Translations under genes and position numbers: made by a program
The notes under the pieces: model-generated
The model's input: the letters and a program-made list of their open reading frames with translations, nothing else
What the model was told of the DNA's origin: nothing
Database searches by the model: none
In this document: one piece after another, positions 1-5,207 of the stretch
Position numbering within the stretch: position 1 is the stretch's first letter
How the letters are laid out: every line of letters begins with the position of its first letter
From: Rhodospirillaceae bacterium
GTDB lineage: Bacteria > Pseudomonadota > Alphaproteobacteria > Rhodospirillales > 2-02-FULL-58-16
Direction: 5' to 3'
DNA: 5,207 nt
NCBI GenBank assembly: GCA_013349695.1
Contig: DUZD01000190.1
Span: forward strand, 1 to 5,207

Positions 1-6
1 TCTTAT

Positions 7-82
7 TGGCTCCGGCGGCAGGACTCGAACCTGCGGCATAGGGATTAACAGTCCCCCGTTCCACCAACTGAACTACGCCGGA
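7..82 (-). tRNA. tRNA-Asn (anticodon GUU), complete with encoded CCA
   Basis: On the minus strand the sequence folds as a full cloverleaf. The 7-bp acceptor stem pairs TCCGGCG (76-82) with CGCCGGA (11-17). The D stem is GTTC/GAAC. The anticodon stem is GGGGA/TCCCT with a terminal G-U pair. The 7-base loop is CTGTTAA, with anticodon GTT at 47-49, and the T arm GCAGG-TTCGAGT-CCTGC is standard. The discriminator is G, as expected for Asn, and the CCA tail is encoded at 7-9. The acceptor stem is fully paired and U33 and the T-loop are intact, so the gene looks functional. No promoter of its own is evident. Upstream on the same strand is only the truncated tRNA-Cys, so it may once have been the distal gene of a Cys-Asn tRNA pair. 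Confidence 0.97.
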
Positions 83-88
83 TTAAAC

Positions 89-130
89 TGGAAGCGCGGA
101 CCGGAATCGAACCGGCGTGGACGGCTTTGC
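89..130 (-). pseudogene. 3' half of a tRNA-Cys (anticodon GCA), truncated
   Basis: Read on the minus strand, this is the 3' half of a tRNA: anticodon GCA (128-130), the 3' anticodon-stem strand GCCGT, a short variable loop, a T arm with loop TTCGATT, the 3' acceptor strand CCGCGCT, discriminator U and CCA (89-91). U73 with a GCA anticodon points to cysteine. The matching 5' acceptor strand AGCGCGG and any D arm are missing. The sequence 5' of the anticodon reads instead as a trmFO fragment. The neighbouring bases can mimic an anticodon stem (GTGGC/GCCGT), but position 33 would then be G instead of the near-universal U, so this should not work as a tRNA. It ends 6 bases before the tRNA-Asn. 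A full tRNA-Cys must exist elsewhere, because cells cannot do without it. Confidence 0.8.
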
Positions 131-262
131 CGGCCACGTCTCTTGCAAGGGCACGGGGACGCCGGCGCGGGGCAAGCTGCCAGGCCGCCTCGCTGCCGGC
201 GAGACCGCCGCCGATGACATGGGCGGGATCGTCTCAGGGCCGGGATGCCGCCGCTGTTCATG
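131..262 (-). pseudogene. trmFO: Decayed N-terminal fragment of trmFO (folate-dependent tRNA m5U54 methyltransferase)
   Basis: From about 221 down to 171 the minus strand encodes HVIGGGLAGSEAAWQLA, the dinucleotide (FAD) binding motif at the start of TrmFO. One extra base shifts the frame, and RAGVPVPLQE follows, matching the family continuation (typically near AGVPVVLHEMRP). The next residues read TWP where the family has MRP, and homology stops at about position 131, exactly where the tRNA-Cys half begins. TrmFO is normally about 440-470 residues, so more than 90% is gone. Upstream of the motif a TGA interrupts the frame. An ATG at 259-261 could be the old start if a second frameshift is allowed. 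TrmFO makes 5-methyluridine at tRNA position 54 using methylene-tetrahydrofolate and FAD. This copy cannot. The identification rests on remembered family motifs. Confidence 0.75.
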
Positions 263-324
263 ACGACAAAAAAACACAGTCCCGATTTCGCGCAAACGGG
301 AAATGCACTAAACTAGCATGGGTC

Positions 325-341
325 CCGCCCGCGACGGGCGG
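325..341 (+). promoter_or_regulatory. GC hairpin immediately before the rhodanese ribosome binding site
   Basis: CCGCCCG (325-331) and CGGGCGG (335-341) form a perfect 7-bp stem with a CGA loop. The stem ends two bases before the purine-rich GGAAGAGGGAG (343-353) that serves the ATG at 357. No T tract follows, so it is not an intrinsic terminator. If the weak -10-like TAAACT at 309-314 is used, the hairpin would take up most of the 5' leader. It may affect mRNA stability or ribosome access, but that role is inference. Confidence 0.5.
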
Positions 342-356
342 CGGAAGAGGGAGCCG

Positions 357-788
357 ATGCAATTTTATAGCGAAATACTGCTCATCACCTTGCCGATTGC
401 CGTGCTGCTGGTCATGATATACTTGCCGCGCTTGCTGGCCGGCGTGCCGTTTGTCGAACCAATGACTGTGATACGACTGATGGATAACGGCGAGGAACCG
501 TTCGTTCTCGACCTGCGCCAACGCGGCGATTTCCTGGGTCCCTTGGGCCACCTGCCGGAGGCGTTCAACGTGCCGTTCGGCGATCTCTGGGAAAGATTCG
601 AGGAGATCAGGTCCGGCCTTCAGGGCCACCTGGACGCACCCATATATATTATTTGCGGCGGCGAGGACCATTCTTCGAATGCCGCCCGGCTGCTGAAAAG
701 GGCCGGATTCACTAACATTTCGATCATCAAGGGCGGCATGAAACGCTGGGCGCGCGAGGGCCTGCCGGTGGACGGAGCGAAGGATTAG
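357..788 (+). CDS. Membrane-anchored single-domain rhodanese-like sulfurtransferase
   Basis: The protein has 143 residues. I chose the ATG at 357 over the in-frame ATG at 318 because a strong purine-rich ribosome binding site (343-353) precedes it and the earlier start would add an Arg-rich stretch ahead of the membrane segment. Residues about 6-28 form one hydrophobic helix, an uncleaved N-terminal anchor. The rhodanese domain follows: the VLDLR strand (50-54), the GHLPEAFNVPF motif (64-74), catalytic Cys100 in IICGGEDHSSNAA, and the C-terminal signature GGMKRWAREGLPV (126-138). Rhodaneses carry sulfane sulfur as a persulfide on this Cys. Here the catalytic loop is CGGEDHS, with His where Arg is usual and two acidic residues, so its preferred substrate may differ from thiosulfate. 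Flanked by pseudogenes on the left and a convergent small gene on the right, it appears to be transcribed alone. The domain assignment is firm, but the substrate and membrane side are unknown. Confidence 0.88.
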   Translation: MQFYSEILLITLPIAVLLVMIYLPRLLAGVPFVEPMTVIRLMDNGEEPFVLDLRQRGDFLGPLGHLPEAFNVPFGDLWERFEEIRSGLQGHLDAPIYIICGGEDHSSNAARLLKRAGFTNISIIKGGMKRWAREGLPVDGAKD

Positions 789-803
789 GCCACCGTTCGT
801 GGC
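789..803. terminator. Short hairpin between convergent genes, possible weak bidirectional terminator
   Basis: GCCAC (789-793), loop CGTTC, GTGGC (799-803): a perfect 5-bp stem starting right after the rhodanese TAG and three bases short of the TAA of the opposing small gene. Neither side has a run of T, so it is at best a weak or factor-assisted terminator. Its position between two converging stop codons is the main argument. Confidence 0.35.
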
Positions 804-806
804 GGC

Positions 807-1001
807 TTAAATGGCCTTCAAGCCGGTGGGTTGAAAAATGGCTTTCGCCGGTTTTAGGTTCTGGCCATTCGCCGATGCCTTTTTTAATGGCTTTATGGAC
901 AGAAAAAGGGCGCAACGTTTAGGTGCGGTGCCGCAGATGTGAGAGCACCGGCCCTTGAACCAGAAAAAGCAATCGGATCGCTCACAGGTAGGTTTGGTCA
1001 T
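807..1001 (-). CDS. Small Cys-rich protein of unknown function (64 aa)
   Basis: I do not recognise this protein. From the ATG at 1001-999 it has 64 residues. The N-terminal half holds five cysteines at 6, 11, 19, 23 and 30 (spacing C-x4-C-x7-C-x3-C-x6-C) plus His21, in a context of CERSDCFFWFKGRCSHICG. That could bind a metal or an iron-sulfur cluster, or form disulfides. The second half is Lys-rich with no motif, no signal peptide and no membrane helix. A longer in-frame start at 1052 exists, but the 1001 start has AGAAGG (1009-1014) at a 7-base spacing. A class II CRP/FNR-type promoter lies upstream. The gene follows uvrA on the same strand after 174 bases and converges on the rhodanese gene. 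The dense Cys pattern, ribosome binding site and promoter together argue that it is real. Its short length and the lack of a known family are the doubts. Confidence 0.5.
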   Translation of the reverse strand: MTKPTCERSDCFFWFKGRCSHICGTAPKRCALFLSIKPLKKASANGQNLKPAKAIFQPTGLKAI

Positions 1002-1057
1002 GACCTTGCCTTCTCTCTGTTCCAGGGGAAAAAGCCGTTCGCTTCCCTTCATTGGGA

Positions 1058-1107
1058 CCGTTTTATTATGGCAAGGACCGGGACTCGGTTTCAGTGACTT
1101 ATGTCAC
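1058..1107 (-). promoter_or_regulatory. Predicted class II CRP/FNR-family promoter for the Cys-rich gene
   Basis: GTGAC-TTAT-GTCAC (1094-1107) is a perfect palindrome. With its flanks it matches the CRP-type consensus TGTGA-N6-TCACA at 9 of 10 positions. On the minus strand CATAAT (1070-1065) is a 5-of-6 match to the sigma-70 -10 box, and a start about 6-7 bases on falls near 1058-1059. The palindrome centre (1100.5) is then about -41.5 to -42.5, the standard class II activator position, and no good -35 box is visible, as is usual at such promoters. The predicted leader is about 57 bases. Which CRP/FNR-family regulator binds cannot be read from the site; the half-sites resemble CRP more than FNR (TTGAT). 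Confidence 0.5.
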
Positions 1108-1175
1108 AACGGGGGGAATTGCGGCAAAAAATTTTGGCGACAAACCAACGGGCGGGAAAGGGCCGGCAAGGGCGC

Positions 1176-4022
<2,847 letters not shown>

Positions 4023-4053
4023 GATTTTTTGTACCGGTGAACCGAGACTCTCA

Positions 4054-4082
4054 GATATATGGGGCCGGGGCGAGGGTGTAAA
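4054..4082 (-). promoter_or_regulatory. Candidate uvrA promoter
   Basis: On the minus strand, TTTACA (4082-4077, 5 of 6 to the -35 consensus) is followed after exactly 17 bases by TATATC (4059-4054, 4 of 6 to the -10). Transcription would start near 4047, giving a leader of about 25 bases before the uvrA ATG at 4022. The LexA box lies about 23 bases upstream of this -35, so LexA bound there would not cover the core promoter. Either repression works from a distance or a second promoter exists. Confidence 0.5.
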
Positions 4083-4105
4083 GGAAGGCCGCGTTCCCGA
4101 ATAAT

Positions 4106-4120
4106 GTTCGCTTAATGTTC
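4106..4120. promoter_or_regulatory. LexA box (alphaproteobacterial SOS operator) between uvrA and ssb
   Basis: GTTC (4106-4109), seven bases, GTTC (4117-4120) is an exact match to the direct-repeat LexA operator GTTC-N7-GTTC known from Alphaproteobacteria, including upstream of their uvrA and recA genes. A further GTTC half-site sits at 4093-4096. Placement in the divergent uvrA/ssb spacer parallels the shared SOS box in Escherichia coli, although the operator sequence there is different (CTGT-N8-ACAG). Induction of uvrA and perhaps ssb after DNA damage is the expected result. Confidence 0.85.
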
Positions 4121-4149
4121 TTGTCCTGGAAACGACAAGGTGCTATCAC
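4121..4149 (+). promoter_or_regulatory. Candidate ssb promoter abutting the LexA box
   Basis: TTGTCC (4121-4126) and TATCAC (4144-4149) are separated by 17 bases on the plus strand, and each matches its consensus at 4 of 6 positions. The -35 begins at the base after the LexA box, so a bound repressor would crowd RNA polymerase. This would give ssb a leader of roughly 190 bases. The match is only moderate and other starts nearer the gene are possible. Confidence 0.35.
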
Positions 4150-4213
4150 CAACGGAAAAGCGGCGGCGATCCGTTTTATCCCCAGTTATCTCCGCGAGCG
4201 GGATGGCGGCGAA

Positions 4214-4254
4214 GCCGGGTTTGCGGGTAAAATCCCGGCCACTCGGGGGAGTGG
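4214..4254 (+). other. Two adjacent hairpins in the ssb leader
   Basis: GCCGGG (4214-4219) pairs with CCCGGC (4234-4239) around a 14-base loop. CCACTC (4239-4244) pairs perfectly with GAGTGG (4249-4254) around a GGGG loop. The two share base 4239, so they stack or compete. No T run follows, so neither is a terminator. They may be structural elements of the mRNA leader. No known riboswitch or leader family was recognised. Confidence 0.4.
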
Positions 4255-4312
4255 GCTGGCGCCGATCGAACTTGCAATGCTCCAGCCGCGCGGCGAGCGG
4301 ACTTTGTCGAGG

Positions 4313-4344
4313 TTTTCAAGGGTTCGGATTTTGAAGGGTTCAGG
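4313..4344 (+). repeat. Tandem imperfect 16-base repeat overlapping the ssb ribosome binding site
   Basis: Copy 1 (4313-4328, TTTTCAAGGGTTCGGA) is followed directly by copy 2 (4329-4344, TTTTGAAGGGTTCAGG), with 13 of 16 bases identical. Copy 2 supplies GAAGGG (4333-4338), 8 bases before the ssb ATG, as the likely Shine-Dalgarno. Copy 1 carries a second AAGGG 16 bases further up. It looks like a small local duplication and could give ribosomes a standby site. Confidence 0.7.
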
Positions 4345-4346
4345 AA

Positions 4347-4844
4347 ATGGCTGGTTCCGTTAACAAGGTTATTCTCGTCGGCAACCTCGGACGCGATCCC
4401 GAGGTCCGCTACTCTCAGGACGGCGCCAAGATCGTCAACTTCTCCCTCGCCACGTCGGATTCCTGGAAAGACAAGCAGACCGGCGAACGGCGCGAAAAGA
4501 CCGAGTGGCATCGGGTCGTCATCTTCAACGACCATTTGGGGGGTATCGCCGAACAGTACCTGCGCAAGGGCGCCAAGGTCTATGTCGAAGGCGCCTTGCA
4601 GACCCGCAAATGGACCGGCAACGACGGCAACGAGCGCTATTCGACGGAAGTGGTCTTGCAGCGCTTTCGCGGCGATCTGACCATGCTCGACAGCAAGGGC
4701 GGCGGCGGTGATTACGCGCCTCCCGGCGAGCCCGCTTGGAGCGGCTCCGAGTCCGCTGGCGGCGGGTCCGGCGGCGGCGCGGCGGACGACTCCACCGGCG
4801 GCGTGGCGGCCGGCGGCGATCTCGACGACGAAATCCCATTCTGA
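4347..4844 (+). CDS. ssb: Single-stranded DNA-binding protein SSB
   Basis: The protein has 165 residues. Its N-terminal OB fold (about 1-112) opens SVNKVILVGNLGRDPEVRY and keeps the aromatic residues that stack on ssDNA: Trp40, Trp54, Phe60 and Trp89, matching Escherichia coli Trp40/54/Phe60/Trp88. A flexible Gly-rich linker (118-157) leads to the acidic tip DLDDEIPF (158-165), which recruits DNA replication, repair and recombination partners. SSB acts as a tetramer at replication forks and repair gaps. The ATG at 4347 is set by GAAGGG (4333-4338) and by the family N-terminus. It diverges from uvrA with a LexA box in the spacer, so SOS control is plausible. In many alphaproteobacteria gyrA follows ssb. 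Here a transposase remnant begins about 20 bases after the stop, and no intrinsic terminator is seen. Confidence 0.98.
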   Translation: MAGSVNKVILVGNLGRDPEVRYSQDGAKIVNFSLATSDSWKDKQTGERREKTEWHRVVIFNDHLGGIAEQYLRKGAKVYVEGALQTRKWTGNDGNERYSTEVVLQRFRGDLTMLDSKGGGGDYAPPGEPAWSGSESAGGGSGGGAADDSTGGVAAGGDLDDEIPF

Positions 4845-4865
4845 GCGCCGGCGAAGGCGGTGAAA

Positions 4866-5207
4866 GGCGCCGCCGTCATGGTCGCCAGGGGGATCGCCGC
4901 CTGGCTGTCGCGCGGGGACGCCGAGGCGGGCAGGCAACCGATCGGAATGCCGCCGTCGGCCACGTCCAGGTGCGGCTTGTAGCCGATCCAACTCGTCTTA
5001 TGGCCCTTGGCGTCGCGCTTGGCGCCGACGGCGCGGTGGCGGGGCAGGTCGGCCAGCATCGCGGGCAGGCGGCTCGGCGGCACGTTCTTGGCGAGCTCGG
5101 CAAAGGCCCGCGAAAACGTCGCCTCGCTCGGAACCGCCCCCGGCCGCTCCCAGCCGCGCGAATGTCTCCACCCGCACCAACCCGAGCGCCGTTACCAATT
5201 GCTCGCG
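4866..5207 (-). pseudogene. Degraded DDE-type IS transposase (IS4/IS5-like), runs off the window
   Basis: The minus strand encodes transposase-like peptides in order: SEATFSRAFAELAKN near 5120-5080, then MLADLPRHRAVGAKRDAKGH, then TSWIGYKPHLDVADGG and SASPRDSQAAIPLATMTA, ending near 4866. The GYKxHLDVADG segment resembles the region around a catalytic Asp in DDE_Tnp_1-type transposases. The gene is broken. The N-terminal frame changes near 5150 (VRVETFARL to GWERPGA), a TAA lies in the downstream frame further upstream, and about 80 residues that normally separate the AFAELAK and MLADLP segments, including the first catalytic Asp, are missing. After MTA the frame runs on into the ssb antisense strand with unrelated residues, so the true C-terminus is lost. 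No terminal inverted repeat was found. The family level is from memory of similar transposases. Confidence 0.75.

Noticed and set aside
89..200. A complete tRNA-Cys interrupted by an intron
   Set aside because: No 5' acceptor strand (AGCGCGG) or D arm was found upstream within the fragment, and the intervening sequence is recognisably trmFO coding.
83..295. Small minus-strand frame across the trmFO and tRNA-Cys pieces
   Set aside because: It merely reads across a decayed trmFO fragment and a tRNA half; not a plausible protein.
1120..1140. AT-rich run (AAAAAATTTT) after uvrA as an intrinsic terminator
   Set aside because: I could not build a stable GC stem just before it on the minus strand, so a terminator call is not supported.
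4845..4875. Hairpin after the ssb stop (GCGCC with GGCGC) as a terminator
   Set aside because: The stem is short with a 16-base loop and no T tract follows.
4176..4991. A 271-codon minus-strand frame through ssb and its leader
   Set aside because: It is a shadow of ssb joined by chance to part of the transposase remnant; no start site or protein motif supports it.

Overview
The window is GC-rich (a little over 60% by eye) and looks like chromosome of an alphaproteobacterium, perhaps Rhodospirillales-like. The evidence is a divergent uvrA/ssb pair with a GTTC-N7-GTTC LexA box between them (the alphaproteobacterial form of the SOS operator), the UvrA variant in which a first-zinc-module Cys is Ser, and the recognisable TrmFO and transposase remnants. 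The lineage below class is a guess.

Left edge (1-262, minus strand): an intact tRNA-Asn(GUU) with encoded CCA lies next to the 3' half of a tRNA-Cys. The missing 5' half is replaced by a decayed N-terminal piece of trmFO. This is a rearrangement scar, with no working gene between the tRNA-Asn and position 262.

263-1175: a plus-strand gene (357-788) encodes a membrane-anchored single-domain rhodanese. It converges on a small minus-strand gene (807-1001) for a 64-residue Cys-rich protein that I do not recognise. The small gene has a good ribosome binding site. Upstream it has a near-perfect CRP/FNR-type palindrome about 41.5 bases before the start predicted from a CATAAT -10 box, which is class II activator geometry. 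This is the most promising undescribed item.

1176-4346: full-length uvrA (minus) and ssb (plus) diverge from a 324-base spacer. The spacer holds the LexA box, candidate promoters for both genes, two hairpins and a tandem 16-base repeat that duplicates the ssb Shine-Dalgarno region. UvrA finds helix-distorting DNA lesions for nucleotide excision repair, and SSB coats single-stranded DNA. Both are classic damage-response genes, so shared LexA control is the expected logic.

Right edge (about 4866-5207, minus strand): a degraded DDE-type insertion-sequence transposase begins only about 20 bases after the ssb stop and runs out of the window. Both ends of the window therefore carry rearrangement debris around a conserved repair core. 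Apart from the Cys-rich gene and its promoter I see no sign of an elaborate new system.
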